Shown: positions 1 to 9,735, counted from the stretch's first letter. The stretch is DNA of 64,000 bases from Ilyomonas sp965199845 (GCA_965199845.1 CBDATZ010000038.1:271393-335392); one strand, 5' to 3'. Numbers and translations: made by a program. Notes: a model not told the origin generated them from the letters alone.

Positions 1-309
1 TTCCCTGAAATCTTTGTAGCGTTTTGCCTGTGGAAACTTAGCAACGCTACCTGCCGCCTGCCTGTCGTCTACATCACACAAATAAGCAATGTTGGCTTTG
101 CCGCTGGCAAAAAAGTGATTGATATCATCGGCACCTTTACCGCCGGCTCCGATGGATGCAATGTTTAATTTATCGCTTGGCGCAATAAAACCAGTGCCGC
201 CTAATACATGTCGCGGTAAAATATAAAGACCTGCAAATGCGGTAGCGCTGTTCTTTATAAAATGCCTGCGTGAATTGTCTGACACTTCTTTCTTTTGATT
301 TTCTTCCAT
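1..309 (-). CDS. Gfo/Idh/MocA family oxidoreductase with Tat-like signal (partial, 3' end outside window)
   Basis: Reading from an ATG at 309 towards base 1 gives 103 open codons that leave the window. The N-terminus has a twin-arginine-like stretch (SRRHFIKNSA) followed by a hydrophobic segment, then a Rossmann start (LNIASIGAGGKGADD) and a second strand ending in YLCDVDD. This pattern is typical of exported NAD(P)-dependent Gfo/Idh/MocA sugar or cyclitol oxidoreductases of Bacteroidota. The substrate cannot be told from the fragment. A second member of the family lies at 61446-62849. The upstream gap to purU (310-571) shows no gene. Confidence 0.8.
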   Translation of the reverse strand, partial: MEENQKKEVSDNSRRHFIKNSATAFAGLYILPRHVLGGTGFIAPSDKLNIASIGAGGKGADDINHFFASGKANIAYLCDVDDRQAAGSVAKFPQAKRYKDFRE

Positions 310-571
310 ATATATTCGTTAGATGATGAACGTGGCAATATGCAGCGAAGCTGCTGTTTACAAAAAGAAGGATTTTTTGTAAAACAATTGTCATTTTCTT
401 AAAAAAATTAAAAGACAATTTTGTCTGATAATGATAAGAAAATAACATAAGCGCTAATTCAACGCAAGCTTCTAATAGTCATTTGTTTATTTTATAGTCA
501 CATTTATAATTGAAATCATCTATTTGGTAAACAAAAACAATTTGAATTTTATTTGTAGCTGAATCAATAGT

Positions 572-1399
572 ATGATTATTCTTATTCAATGTAAAGATAA
601 AGTTGGATTGGTAGCCGCTATTTCAAATGAACTGAGCTATCGAAGCATAAATATTGTTTCGATGCGCGAGTTTGTAAATACATCTGACAACCGCTTTTTT
701 GTTCGTATCGAAACGGCTGAAACGTCTGAAGTAAGTTCTTTAGAAATGGCTTTGAAAGAAGTGTTGCCAGGTGAAGCTTCTATACAAATCAACCCGTTGC
801 CTGATAAAAAAATTATTGTTCTCGTTACCAAAGAACATCATTGTGTAAGTGATATTTTAATTCGCAATCATTTTAAAACGTTAGGCGCAACGGTGCAATG
901 TGTTATCGGCAATCACAGCGTATTGCAATTGATTTGCGAAAAGTTTGATGTGCCGTTTCATTATATTTCACACGAAAATATTGACAAGACAGAATTTGAA
1001 AACAGGTTGCACGAAGTCATTCATCAATACAATCCTGATTACCTCGTTCTTGCTAAGTTCATGCGTATTTTATCACCTCATTTTATAGCAAGTTATCCGT
1101 TGCATATCATCAACATACATCATTCTTTTTTACCTGCATTTATTGGCGCTAATCCTTACAAACAAGCGTATGAACGTGGCGTAAAAATGATTGGCGCCAC
1201 AGCGCATTTTGTAACGAACGATTTAGATGAAGGTCCCATCATCGCGCAGCAAATTATTCCCGTAAATCATTCTTATACGGCAGTTGATATGATGCGTTCC
1301 GGCCGCGAGATAGAAACGGCTGTTCTCGCAACAGCTTTACGACTTGTTATAGAAGACCGCGTGATGGTGTATCATAACAAAACTGTTGTGTTTGAATGA
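572..1399 (+). CDS. purU: Formyltetrahydrofolate deformylase
   Basis: The 275-residue product has the length and two-part build of PurU, which hydrolyses 10-formyl-THF to THF and formate, supplying formate for purine synthesis and balancing one-carbon pools. Residues 1-75 form an ACT-type regulatory domain (LIQCKDKVGLVAAIS). Residues about 80-275 form a formyltransferase-like hydrolase domain with the family motifs INIHHSFLPAF, GATAHFV and LDEGPII, which carry the catalytic Asn, His and Asp. The ATG at 572 starts the ACT domain directly, so the start is secure. It is followed 75 bp later by fabD. No unusual features are seen. Confidence 0.95.
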   Translation: MIILIQCKDKVGLVAAISNELSYRSINIVSMREFVNTSDNRFFVRIETAETSEVSSLEMALKEVLPGEASIQINPLPDKKIIVLVTKEHHCVSDILIRNHFKTLGATVQCVIGNHSVLQLICEKFDVPFHYISHENIDKTEFENRLHEVIHQYNPDYLVLAKFMRILSPHFIASYPLHIINIHHSFLPAFIGANPYKQAYERGVKMIGATAHFVTNDLDEGPIIAQQIIPVNHSYTAVDMMRSGREIETAVLATALRLVIEDRVMVYHNKTVVFE

Positions 1400-1474
1400 T
1401 AGAATGTAAACAAACATGATCGTTCGATTTCTTCTTTTTAGAATCGCCTACATTTGGCGTCCCAATTTTTTTTT

Positions 1475-2362
1475 ATGAGTAAACATGCTTACGTATTTCC
1501 CGGGCAAGGCAGCCAGTTTTCAGGAATGGGTAAAAATCTGTACGAAAACAATACAGCAAAAGAAATGTTTGAACAGGCAAATGATATATTAGGCTTTCGC
1601 ATCAGCGATATTATGTTCGGCGGAACGGATGAAGATTTAAAGCAGACAAACGTTACGCAACCGGCTGTATTTCTGCATTCGGTAATTGCGTATGCGATGT
1701 TGCCGGATGCTAAGCCCGATATGGTTGCCGGTCATTCGCTGGGCGAATTTTCTGCGTTAGTGGCTAATAAAACTTTGTCTTTTGAAGATGCATTACAGTT
1801 GGTAAGTATTCGTGCTAAAGCCATGCAGAAAGCCTGCGAAATTCAGCCATCAACTATGGCAGCTGTATTGGCTATGGAAGACGGAAAAGTAGAAGCTATT
1901 TGCGCAGGCATTGAACACGAAACCGGCGAAATAGTAGTCGCTGCAAATTACAATTGTCCCGGTCAATTAGTAATCAGCGGTTCTGTAAAAGGCGTTACCG
2001 AAGCTTGTGAAAAATTAAAAGCTGCCGGTGCAAAACGTGCTTTGTTGTTGCCTGTTGGCGGCGCGTTTCATAGTCCGTTTATGGCGCCTGCTAAAGAAGA
2101 ATTGGCGGCCGCTATTGAAGCCGCCAACTTTGCAGCGCCTGTTTGCCCGATCTATCAGAATGTAACGGCAAAGCCTTCAACAAATGCTGCAGAGATAAAG
2201 AAGAATTTAATTGACCAGTTAACCGGTGCCGTGCGCTGGACGCAGAGCGTGCAAGCTATGATTGCAGATGGCGCAACTATATTTACAGAAGTGGGGCCGG
2301 GCAAAGTGTTGCAAGGCTTAATTGCCAAGATTGATAAAACGGTTACTGTAAATCAAGGATAA
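1475..2362 (+). CDS. fabD: Malonyl-CoA:ACP transacylase
   Basis: FabD moves the malonyl group from CoA to acyl carrier protein for fatty-acid elongation in the cytoplasm. The sequence opens MSKHAYVFPGQGSQ, holds the nucleophile motif GHSLGE with Ser88, and has the partner His199 in GAFHSPFM. The frame is open from a TTG at 1454, but the family N-terminus begins at the ATG at 1475, so that start was chosen (295 residues). It sits apart from other fatty-acid genes, between purU and a secreted protease. Confidence 0.95.
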   Translation: MSKHAYVFPGQGSQFSGMGKNLYENNTAKEMFEQANDILGFRISDIMFGGTDEDLKQTNVTQPAVFLHSVIAYAMLPDAKPDMVAGHSLGEFSALVANKTLSFEDALQLVSIRAKAMQKACEIQPSTMAAVLAMEDGKVEAICAGIEHETGEIVVAANYNCPGQLVISGSVKGVTEACEKLKAAGAKRALLLPVGGAFHSPFMAPAKEELAAAIEAANFAAPVCPIYQNVTAKPSTNAAEIKKNLIDQLTGAVRWTQSVQAMIADGATIFTEVGPGKVLQGLIAKIDKTVTVNQG

Positions 2363-2464
2363 CTATTAAAAGAAAAGTTTCTTCAATAAATACAATGATT
2401 TTTATCAGCAAAAATGATTTGAACCATTTTGTTTCGTATGTTGGTGGCCACAAAACTTTCATAC

Positions 2465-4132
2465 ATGAAGAAACTTCTCCTCTCTGCCTCACTTTCTTTA
2501 TTTAGTTTATTAGCCCTTAACGCACAAACAAAACGTATTTGTGCCAGCCAGGATGTTTACCTGCAGCAAATAGCGTCGAACCCGGCGTTTGCAAAAAAGC
2601 AGCAGGAAATAGAAGCGTTTACGCAACGTTTTATCCAGCATGGCGGCAGCCGTGGTTCAGAAGCCACGCAGCGCGGAACAACAGTTTACACGATACCTGT
2701 TGTTGTGCATGTTGTATGGAATACAGCGGTACAAAATATCAGCGATGCGCAGGTGCAAAGCCAGATAGATGTATTAAACAAGGATTATCAACTATTGAAT
2801 GCAGATTCGGTAAAGAATCCGGCTGTGTTTAAACCATTGGAAGCTGATATTAAAGTTCAGTTTTGCTTAGCCAAACAAGATCCGGCCGGCAAAGCATCAA
2901 CCGGTATTGTTCGTGTTCAAACTACCAAAACATCTTTCAGTACCAATGATGCTGTAAAGTACACAAGTAAAGGTGGAGATGATGCCTGGGATGCGTCTAA
3001 ATATTTAAACCTTTGGGTTTGTAAAATAGGTCGCGACGTACTTGGCTATGCTCAGTTTCCGGGTGGCGCGCCCGCTACCGATGGCGTTGTAATTTTATAT
3101 TCTTCGTTTGGTATTACCAGTGCTACACCTTATAACTTAGGAAGAACCGCAACACATGAAGTCGGACATTGGTTAAACCTTCGTCATATTTGGGGCGATG
3201 ATGGCAGCAAATGTACCGGCAGCGACCAGGTTGATGATACTCCAAATCAAGCCAGCGAAAATTACGGCAAGCCGGCATTTCCGCATGTAACATGCAGCAA
3301 CGGTCCTAACGGTGATATGTTTATGAACTATATGGATTATGTTGATGATGATGCGATGCACATGTTTACATTAGATCAGAAAGACAGGATGTGGGCTGTA
3401 TTGCAGGCTGGTGGCGCCAGGGCTTCCTTAACTTCTTCGCAAGGTTGTTCTGCACCAGGAGGCGGCACTACCTGTACAGATACTTACGAACCAAACAACG
3501 CAAAGAATAATGCGAAAGCCATTGCTGTAAATACTGATATTACTGCCTTTATTGCCTCATCAACAGACAAAGACTTCTTTAGCTTTACTACGGTTGGCGG
3601 TGCTACTAACTTCACCATTTCGCTTACAAGCTTACCTAAGAATTATACACTAAAATTGTTTAACGCGGCCGGAAAGCAATTGGCGGTTTCTAACAAAACA
3701 GGAACTACCGACGAAAGCATTACATACAGCAATACAAAAACTGCGACTTATAAAATACAGGTAATTGGCGCAACCACTTCCGATTTCGATGCGACAGATT
3801 GTTATACGCTTAAAGTTGCAACAACGGCAGGTTTCTTAAAAGAAGCTTCTTCATTTGCTGCTAAACCAGTAAGCACAGTTGTAAAAGGCGGTGTTACTAT
3901 TTATCCGCAACCGGCATCTTCCTATACCAATATTCGTTTTGGAAACGAGTGGAAAGGCATGGTTTCCGTTACTGTTGTTAATGGTCTGGGTCAGGTAATG
4001 AACATACAGCAGGTAAATACAGAAAGCGGTCTTTACAAACTCGATATATCTCATTTGCAAAATGGTATGTATTATGTAAAAATCGGCAACAGTAAAACCA
4101 CTGTAACTAGCAAGATTGTGGTTCAGCATTAA
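2465..4132 (+). CDS. Secreted M43-type zinc metalloprotease with type IX secretion C-terminal domain
   Basis: Starting at the ATG at 2465 the protein (555 residues) has a clear signal peptide (MKKLLLSASLSLFSLLALNAQ). A catalytic domain follows with the pappalysin (M43) zinc motif HEVGHWLNLRH from His231 and a downstream Met-turn (MNYMDY). Residues about 345-460 look like a pre-peptidase C-terminal beta domain (DTYEPNN start). The last ~75 residues (YPQPASSYTNIRF to TSKIVVQ) are a type A sorting domain of the type IX secretion system, so the enzyme is probably exported through the outer membrane. The frame extends upstream to 2429, but that part has no signal character. A terminator hairpin follows. 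Confidence 0.9.
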   Translation: MKKLLLSASLSLFSLLALNAQTKRICASQDVYLQQIASNPAFAKKQQEIEAFTQRFIQHGGSRGSEATQRGTTVYTIPVVVHVVWNTAVQNISDAQVQSQIDVLNKDYQLLNADSVKNPAVFKPLEADIKVQFCLAKQDPAGKASTGIVRVQTTKTSFSTNDAVKYTSKGGDDAWDASKYLNLWVCKIGRDVLGYAQFPGGAPATDGVVILYSSFGITSATPYNLGRTATHEVGHWLNLRHIWGDDGSKCTGSDQVDDTPNQASENYGKPAFPHVTCSNGPNGDMFMNYMDYVDDDAMHMFTLDQKDRMWAVLQAGGARASLTSSQGCSAPGGGTTCTDTYEPNNAKNNAKAIAVNTDITAFIASSTDKDFFSFTTVGGATNFTISLTSLPKNYTLKLFNAAGKQLAVSNKTGTTDESITYSNTKTATYKIQVIGATTSDFDATDCYTLKVATTAGFLKEASSFAAKPVSTVVKGGVTIYPQPASSYTNIRFGNEWKGMVSVTVVNGLGQVMNIQQVNTESGLYKLDISHLQNGMYYVKIGNSKTTVTSKIVVQH

Positions 4133-4161
4133 TTAATCATTTATAAATAAACTTTACAAAT

Positions 4162-4188
4162 AAGGCTGCTTAGGCAGCTTTATTTTTT
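4162..4188 (+). terminator. Rho-independent terminator after the metalloprotease
   Basis: A hairpin with stem GGCTGC/GCAGC-TT around a TTAG loop is followed by a run of seven T. It lies 30 bp after the protease stop codon. Confidence 0.75.
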
Positions 4189-4202
4189 TGTAACAAATTA
4201 CT

Positions 4203-4262
4203 TTATGTTACGAGCGACAACGCTCCACAGAATCGTTCCTTGCGACGCTCCGTTCAACAATA
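4203..4262 (+). repeat. Dispersed intergenic repeat (GCGACGCTCCGTTCAA family), short copy
   Basis: Contains TATGTTACGAGCG and the core TTGCGACGCTCCGTTCAAC, shared with copies near 13284, 15565, 23361, 25863 and 51082. It lies between the protease terminator and mqnB and does not code. Confidence 0.7.
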
Positions 4263-4332
4263 GAATAAGAATGAATCAATCAATACAATTTTTACATTCT
4301 GATGATAGAAAGACGCCGACCTTTGCAAAATC

Positions 4333-4965
4333 ATGAAGATTACAATTGCAGCCGCAACACGGTTTGAAATTAAAGAAGATTTATTGCAAAGTCCGAAACA
4401 TGATATTCAGTTCTTATACACAGGTGTTGGTATTTTACAATCGGCTGTAAGCCTTACACAGATTGCGTTTCAGCAAAAGCCTGATTTGATTATACAAGCT
4501 GGCATTGCCGGTTGTTTTCATTCAATAATTCCATTGGGCGGTGTTGTTGTGGTTGAAAAAGATATAGTTGCCGATATGGGCGTTTGGGAAAATAATGAAT
4601 GGAAAGATGTGTTTGATATGAGCTTTCAACAGGCAGATAACAAACCGTTTATGAACAGAAGTTTGCCAAATGAAAAAATAGACGAATTAAATGTATTGCA
4701 TCTGCCTGTTGTAACCGGTGTAACGGTAAATGAAATTACAACAAGCCTGCAGAAAAATGATGTTTTAAAAATAAAATACAACGCAGATATTGAGAGCATG
4801 GAAGGCGCTTCGCTGCATTATGTTTGCAGGTTATTTGACATTCCTTTTTTACAGGTAAGAGGCATTTCGAATTATGTGGGAGAACGAGATAAAAAACAAT
4901 GGAAAATAAAAGAAGCTATCGAAAATATAAATGAAGCCGTATCAGATATGCTTATGTTTCTTTGA
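4333..4965 (+). CDS. mqnB: Futalosine hydrolase
   Basis: The 210-residue protein belongs to the purine nucleoside phosphorylase/MTA-SAH nucleosidase fold. MqnB releases hypoxanthine from futalosine in the alternative menaquinone pathway. Visible family features are the N-terminal KITIAAATRFEI strand, LIIQAGIAGCFHS, the substrate-site MEGASLHYVC with its acidic residue, and a C-terminal VRGISNYVGERD. The assignment to MqnB rather than another nucleosidase is strengthened by mqnD, the next gene on the same strand. A TANNTTTG-like box (GACCTTTG, 4318-4325) lies just upstream, which would give a very short leader. Confidence 0.88.
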   Translation: MKITIAAATRFEIKEDLLQSPKHDIQFLYTGVGILQSAVSLTQIAFQQKPDLIIQAGIAGCFHSIIPLGGVVVVEKDIVADMGVWENNEWKDVFDMSFQQADNKPFMNRSLPNEKIDELNVLHLPVVTGVTVNEITTSLQKNDVLKIKYNADIESMEGASLHYVCRLFDIPFLQVRGISNYVGERDKKQWKIKEAIENINEAVSDMLMFL

Positions 4966-5081
4966 TGTACGATGTTAGATGTGTGACGTACGATGTTGTG
5001 ATTTGATAAATAACAATTAGAAATTAAATTGCTTACATTCTTCGTGTAATTCTGTGTTCTTTGTATCTCTGTGTTTCAAAT

Positions 5082-5140
5082 TGTTTAATTGATAACAAGA
5101 CGTACAAGTGAGTGACACAACGATGTTAAACCGGAGTATC
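5082..5140 (-). repeat. Dispersed intergenic repeat, reverse orientation
   Basis: Reading on the minus strand gives CCGGTTTAACATCGTTGTG, then TCACTCACTTGTACGTC and TTATCAATTAAAC. This is the TGTCACTCACTTGTACG variant of the dispersed repeat. It lies in the 218-bp gap between mqnB and mqnD and does not code. Confidence 0.7.
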
Positions 5141-5183
5141 GGACGATGGTTACCAAAAGAAAAAATGATAAAAATTTAGCGTG

Positions 5184-6014
5184 ATGGAATTAAGTTTAGG
5201 ATTTAGTCCCTGCCCGAACGATACGTTTATTTTTGATGCGCTGGTGAATAAGAAAATTGATACGCAGGGCATTGATTTTACCGTGCATTTGGAAGATGTG
5301 CAAACTTTAAATAATTGGGCAAGAGAATTTGTACTTGATGTTTCCAAAATCAGTTATGGTGTGTTGCCGCTGGTTTTAAACGAATATATTGTATTGAACA
5401 GCGGTGGCGCGTTGGGCATAGGCGTTGGTCCGTTGCTCATTGCAAAAAAAACAATACCGGAACTTGAACGCACCAATTTTACCGTGGCTATTCCCGGTAA
5501 AAATACAACCGCGCACATGCTGTTTACGCTCGCGTTTCCGCATATCGGGCGCAAACAGTTTTTGGTTTTTAACCAGATAGAAGATGCTGTATTGGATGGC
5601 ATTGTAGATGCCGGTGTTATTATACATGAAAACCGGTTTACTTACATGCAACGTGGTCTTACAAAGTTGGTTGATTTAGGTAAATACTGGGAAGATCATA
5701 CCGGCGTTGCCATTCCGTTAGGTGGTATTATTATGCGTCGCAGTTTGGGTGAAGAGTTAATAAAACAGGTAGATGATTTGATTAGGAAAAGTGTTGAATA
5801 TGCGTTTGAACATCATCATGAACAACTGGCGCCTTATGTGAAAGAACATGCGCAGGAAATGAGCGAAGATGTAATGCGGCAACATATTGATTTATACGTA
5901 AACAAATATTCCCTGGCATTGGGAAGTGAAGGTAAAAAAGCCGTTGCAAAACTATTAGAAGTGTACGATATAGATAACCAGGTTGAAGTGGGTTATATGG
6001 AACTATTTGCATAA
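5184..6014 (+). CDS. mqnD: 1,4-dihydroxy-6-naphthoate synthase (cyclic dehypoxanthine futalosine branch)
   Basis: MqnD converts cyclic de-hypoxanthinylfutalosine into 1,4-dihydroxy-6-naphthoate, a late step of the futalosine menaquinone route. The 276-residue protein has the family opening LSLGFSPCPNDTFIFDAL, the central SKISYGVLPL and GIVDAGVIIHENRFTY, and a C-terminal helical part. It has the periplasmic-binding-protein-like fold of the family. GTG at 5181 is also in frame, but the ATG at 5184 gives the conserved N-terminus. It forms a pathway pair with mqnB, although a 218-bp gap with a repeat separates them. Confidence 0.93.
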   Translation: MELSLGFSPCPNDTFIFDALVNKKIDTQGIDFTVHLEDVQTLNNWAREFVLDVSKISYGVLPLVLNEYIVLNSGGALGIGVGPLLIAKKTIPELERTNFTVAIPGKNTTAHMLFTLAFPHIGRKQFLVFNQIEDAVLDGIVDAGVIIHENRFTYMQRGLTKLVDLGKYWEDHTGVAIPLGGIIMRRSLGEELIKQVDDLIRKSVEYAFEHHHEQLAPYVKEHAQEMSEDVMRQHIDLYVNKYSLALGSEGKKAVAKLLEVYDIDNQVEVGYMELFA

Positions 6015-6096
6015 AAGCATGAGGTGTCAGGTAGGAGTTTATATATAAGACAAGCGATTTGTTTTTACTTAAAGCTCATACCTGAAATCTCACAAA

Positions 6097-7407
6097 TTAT
6101 TTCTTCTTCACCGCTGCACGATAAACAGTTAAGGCGCGTTGTCGCGCGGCTTGATGATCAACCATAGGTTTATAATCGGGACTTTTATATTCGGGAACCC
6201 ACTTCTTTATATATTCATTTTTCTTATCAAATTTTTTTGCCTGCGCTTCAGGATTAAATACACGGAAATACGGTGCTGCATCGGCGCCTGTGCCTGCGCT
6301 CCACTGCCAGCCGCCGTTGTTGGCAGCGTAATCGAAGTCTAATAATTTCTGTGCAAAATAAGCTTCGCCCCAGCGCCAGTCTATAAGTAAATGTTTGCTG
6401 AGAAAAGAAGCTGTTATCATACGAACGCGGTTGTGCATATAGCCAATTGTATTGAGTTGCCGCATACCGGCGTCTACAATCGGGTAACCGGTTTTGCCTT
6501 CGCACCACAGTTTAAATTCATCTTCGTTATTGCGCCATTCAATCGTATCGAAAGCAGGTTTAAAAGCTCGTTCTTTTTTCACTAGGTCACTTTGCCATAA
6601 TATCATCTGGTAGAAATCGCGCCAGATTAATTCTTTTAAAAAAACAGCATTTGTGCTCTTTGCCAGCTTGGCTAATTTGCGAATGCTAATAGTTCCGAAA
6701 CGGAGATGAATGCTTAAGCGTGTTGTGCCTTCTTCAGCCGGAAAATCCCGTGTTTTATCGTAGCGTTTTATCACTGACTTATCAAAATCTTTCGAAGGAA
6801 ATTCTTCTCCCGATGCTTCAAAACCCATGCTTTGTAAAGTTGGAAAAGCAACCGACTTTTGTTGGTGAAAATGTTTGAAATATTTTTCCGTTGGATAGCT
6901 CTTTAAATAAAAATCGTTCACGGTAGAAAGCCACAATTTACTGTATGGCGTAAACACAGTATAAGGTTGACCATTCTTTTTTTTGATTTCATTTTTTGCA
7001 AAAATTACCTGGTCTTTATACAGTTTTAATTCGCCATTTTGTTGGTGTAAAATGTTGTTGATTGTATTATCTCTGTCAATCGCATATTGCTCATAATCTT
7101 CATTGGCAAACACAGTTTTGATTGTATATTTCTGAATCAATTTTTCATATACTTCTTCCGGTGTTCCGTAATAGACTTCAAGACTGCTTTTGCGCTTTTT
7201 CAAATCAGCTTGCATGTCTTGTAAAGTGTTATAAATGAACTCTACACGACGGTCTTTTTTCTCTTCTAAATCATCCAGAATATTCTTATCAAAAATGAAG
7301 ATTGGTACAACATCATCACCACTTTTTAACGCATAATATAAAGCCGCATTATCATCAAGACGAAGATCTCTGCGAAACCAGATTATACTAATCGTTTTCT
7401 TATTCAT
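6097..7407 (-). CDS. phrB: Class I deoxyribodipyrimidine photolyase
   Basis: The 436-residue protein repairs UV-induced pyrimidine dimers using light and FAD. It starts with the photolyase N-terminal domain (SIIWFRRDLRLDDNAALYYAL). The FAD-binding and DNA-contact motifs are WRDFYQMILW, the stretch GYPIVDAGMRQLNTIGYMHN, RMITASFLSKHLLIDWRWGE, and DYAANNGGWQWSAGTG. It overlaps the upstream aminotransferase gene by four bases, so the two are likely co-transcribed. Length and motifs suggest a full, active CPD photolyase; a cryptochrome-DASH role is less likely but not excluded. Confidence 0.92.
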   Translation of the reverse strand: MNKKTISIIWFRRDLRLDDNAALYYALKSGDDVVPIFIFDKNILDDLEEKKDRRVEFIYNTLQDMQADLKKRKSSLEVYYGTPEEVYEKLIQKYTIKTVFANEDYEQYAIDRDNTINNILHQQNGELKLYKDQVIFAKNEIKKKNGQPYTVFTPYSKLWLSTVNDFYLKSYPTEKYFKHFHQQKSVAFPTLQSMGFEASGEEFPSKDFDKSVIKRYDKTRDFPAEEGTTRLSIHLRFGTISIRKLAKLAKSTNAVFLKELIWRDFYQMILWQSDLVKKERAFKPAFDTIEWRNNEDEFKLWCEGKTGYPIVDAGMRQLNTIGYMHNRVRMITASFLSKHLLIDWRWGEAYFAQKLLDFDYAANNGGWQWSAGTGADAAPYFRVFNPEAQAKKFDKKNEYIKKWVPEYKSPDYKPMVDHQAARQRALTVYRAAVKKK

Positions 7408-8267
7408 TTGCTTCTTTTTAGTAATGGCGTTATAAACTGTTCGTATAACGATTTTGATGTGGTGTTTGTGTACGTTTTATCGCCGCATTGCTTTGCATAT
7501 TGTATGTAAAAACCAGCGTTGGTAAAAAACATTTCATCGGCTTCTGCAATGTCTTCAATAGTAAGTTCAGTCTCTTCACATTGTATTTCATTTGCCTGCA
7601 TACAAGTCAACAAATATCGCCGTGTAACGCCTGCAATACAACCTTCTGTAAGCGCCGGCGTTCTTACGATGTTATCTTTTACAAGAAAGAGATTTGATGT
7701 GGTTGCTTCCGCAACCCGGTTATTGCAATTGATAATTAAAGCATCATCTAAATGGTTCTTTCGGCTCCATAAAGCTGCCATAGCGTAAGGTAAGTAATTG
7801 TTGCTTTTGATACCTGAAAACGCGTCTGCTGTTTTGCGTGCTTCTTTATAAATATCAACTATAAAACCTTGTGTGTTATAAGATGGAAATGATTCTATAT
7901 TCCATGTTTGTATCAGGAAATTTGGTTGGTTGTTTTCAACATCATACAAGTTTCCATCACTGCGAAATATCATAAGCCTGATGCGCGATAAGTTTTGATG
8001 ATTATTGATTTGTACTAGTTTTTGTATTTGTTGCAAGACATAATTTTCTGTAAAAAAATCGGGCTTATCAAACTGCATTTTTTGCAATGAAGAAAACAAA
8101 CGTTCAAAATGAAAATCCTGCAAAACAATATTGCCATCAATCATGTTCATAGTTTCAAAAAAGCCGTCGCCGTAACGAAAAGAACGATTGTTGGCAGAAA
8201 TAAGTAACTCATCAGGCGAATGAATTTTTCCGTTATAAATGAGGTATTGAGATGATTTTGTTTTCAT
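7404..8267 (-). CDS. Class IV aminotransferase / aminodeoxychorismate lyase-like PLP enzyme
   Basis: The 287 residues match the fold-type IV PLP family (branched-chain aminotransferase, D-amino-acid aminotransferase, PabC). The opening YLIYNGKIHSPDELLISANNRSFRYGDGFFETM is characteristic. Lys154 in GIKSNNYLPYAMA is the likely Schiff-base lysine, and Glu187 in RVAEATTSNLFLV is the usual partner of the pyridine nitrogen. TEGCIAGVTRRYLL follows in the cofactor-binding region. The short length favours PabC-like lyase or D-amino-acid aminotransferase over a full BCAT. folB at 16947 is in the same folate pathway but not adjacent. It overlaps the photolyase gene by 4 bp. Confidence 0.8.
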   Translation of the reverse strand: MKTKSSQYLIYNGKIHSPDELLISANNRSFRYGDGFFETMNMIDGNIVLQDFHFERLFSSLQKMQFDKPDFFTENYVLQQIQKLVQINNHQNLSRIRLMIFRSDGNLYDVENNQPNFLIQTWNIESFPSYNTQGFIVDIYKEARKTADAFSGIKSNNYLPYAMAALWSRKNHLDDALIINCNNRVAEATTSNLFLVKDNIVRTPALTEGCIAGVTRRYLLTCMQANEIQCEETELTIEDIAEADEMFFTNAGFYIQYAKQCGDKTYTNTTSKSLYEQFITPLLKRSK

Positions 8268-8281
8268 GTTGCGATTACAAA

Positions 8282-9696
8282 CTAACGGAACAAAATTGTC
8301 TTTTTATAGTAAACATTCATGTGCTGAAAATAAGTCGAATCCGAAGATTCTTTGGCTGATGACTGAACAAAATACGGCCAGTTTTTATGCAGCGGCACAT
8401 AACAAGTATCACTCTTACAATCTTCAATCAGTTTATATCTCTGGTAACTTTCTTCGTTGTATTTCTTATCCGTTTCTGTAAACAAATCTTTACAAACCAG
8501 AACAAAATTTTTGTTAGAAAAAGCCGCTGTGAAGAAAAGAACGAACAAAGCAATTCTAACAGGTTTTTTATTTACAAAGCTTTTCAGCTTGCTGATGAAT
8601 TCAATATTTTGAAATGAAAAATAACCAACGACAGCAACGCAAATATGAAAAAACACGAAGAAAAATAAAGTCGTAATTCGTGGAAATGGTATTGCTGATT
8701 CAAATAAATGCAAAGGCAAATAAACGACTATGCTTACAAGCAAAATGCAAATAAATAATATTAGCTTTTCTCTTTTTTGTAAAGCCCGAAAACTTGCTAT
8801 CGCAATTGCTTTTTTTGATGAAAAAATCAGAAACAAAGCCAGCATATTTAATGGATTCAAAAGCCAAATTATTGCATAATAGCCAGCCGATCTTGCTGAA
8901 TAAAACAAAGCCATAAAAAGCTGTGGATGATATGTGATATTATCCTCTTTAATTCTCTCCAGATTGCCTTTACTGAAAGCAATAAAAGCGGCAAGAATAA
9001 TTACGTAATTATCAAACAGGAAAATACAATCGTTCTGGGATAATGTAACCGGTAAGAAAAGTAAAAACGCAAACAAAGTGTAATTATATAAACCGGTATC
9101 ATCATTTCTACAGTTCCCGGCAATAAAAAACAGGAAACAATAGCAATGATTTTTGTTGATGGCTGTGGCTTTTTAATATCTTTTATAATAGCTCCAATAT
9201 TAATTGCAAACAAGCCAATGGCAAGCTGGTAGCAGACTGTAGAAGACATCCAATATAAACCTTCAAACAAAGATCGCATGTTGGCAATGTGCAATACAAC
9301 AAATAAAAGTGAAAGAAAAATGATTTGACTGACAGGAATTTTTTCGCCAAAAACAGAACGATAAAAAAAGTAAAAAGCTACAAAGAGAAAGAGAATCGTA
9401 ATGACTGGCCACGCTTTAAAAATCCAGACATTGCCTTCAGGCAAAGTGTTGCAAAAACTCATGATAAGATGAGAAAAATACCGGGCAGAAACAGTTTGAT
9501 AAAAATAAACAACAGCGCCCCATTTTCCATGCGTATTTACAACATTCGCATTCCAGTAATCGTCAATTGCAGGTTGATTAAAAAATGAAGTTGCAACAAA
9601 CGGAAGCAACCATAAAACAGCTAACGCAATAAAGAGTTTTGCATAACCGGTTGTTTGTTTTGAAATCGGAGTGTCATACTTAGAATCTCTTATCAT
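8282..9696 (-). pseudogene. Polytopic membrane protein (DUF6056-like), apparently split by a frameshift
   Basis: Two overlapping minus-strand frames form one membrane protein. The upstream frame (9696 to 9001) has an N-terminal TM, the luminal motif NQPAIDDYWNANVV, then RYFSHLIMS and GLYWMSSTVCYQL, typical of DUF6056-type glycosyltransferase-like membrane proteins. The downstream frame (9076 to 8282) continues with several TM segments and a soluble tail ending YYKKTILFR. The continuation has no convincing start of its own, and the join falls between 9000 and 9090. I infer a one-base frameshift, either a real mutation or an assembly error. Two separate genes are possible but less likely. The function is unknown. 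Confidence 0.6.
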
Positions 9697-9735
9697 CGTT
9701 TACATATTCCGGTAACGGACTATCTTTATTTTACT

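Noticed and set aside
170..448. Minus-strand ORF of 92 codons near the left edge
   Set aside because: It overlaps the partial Gfo/Idh/MocA gene in another frame, and its composition is not protein-like.
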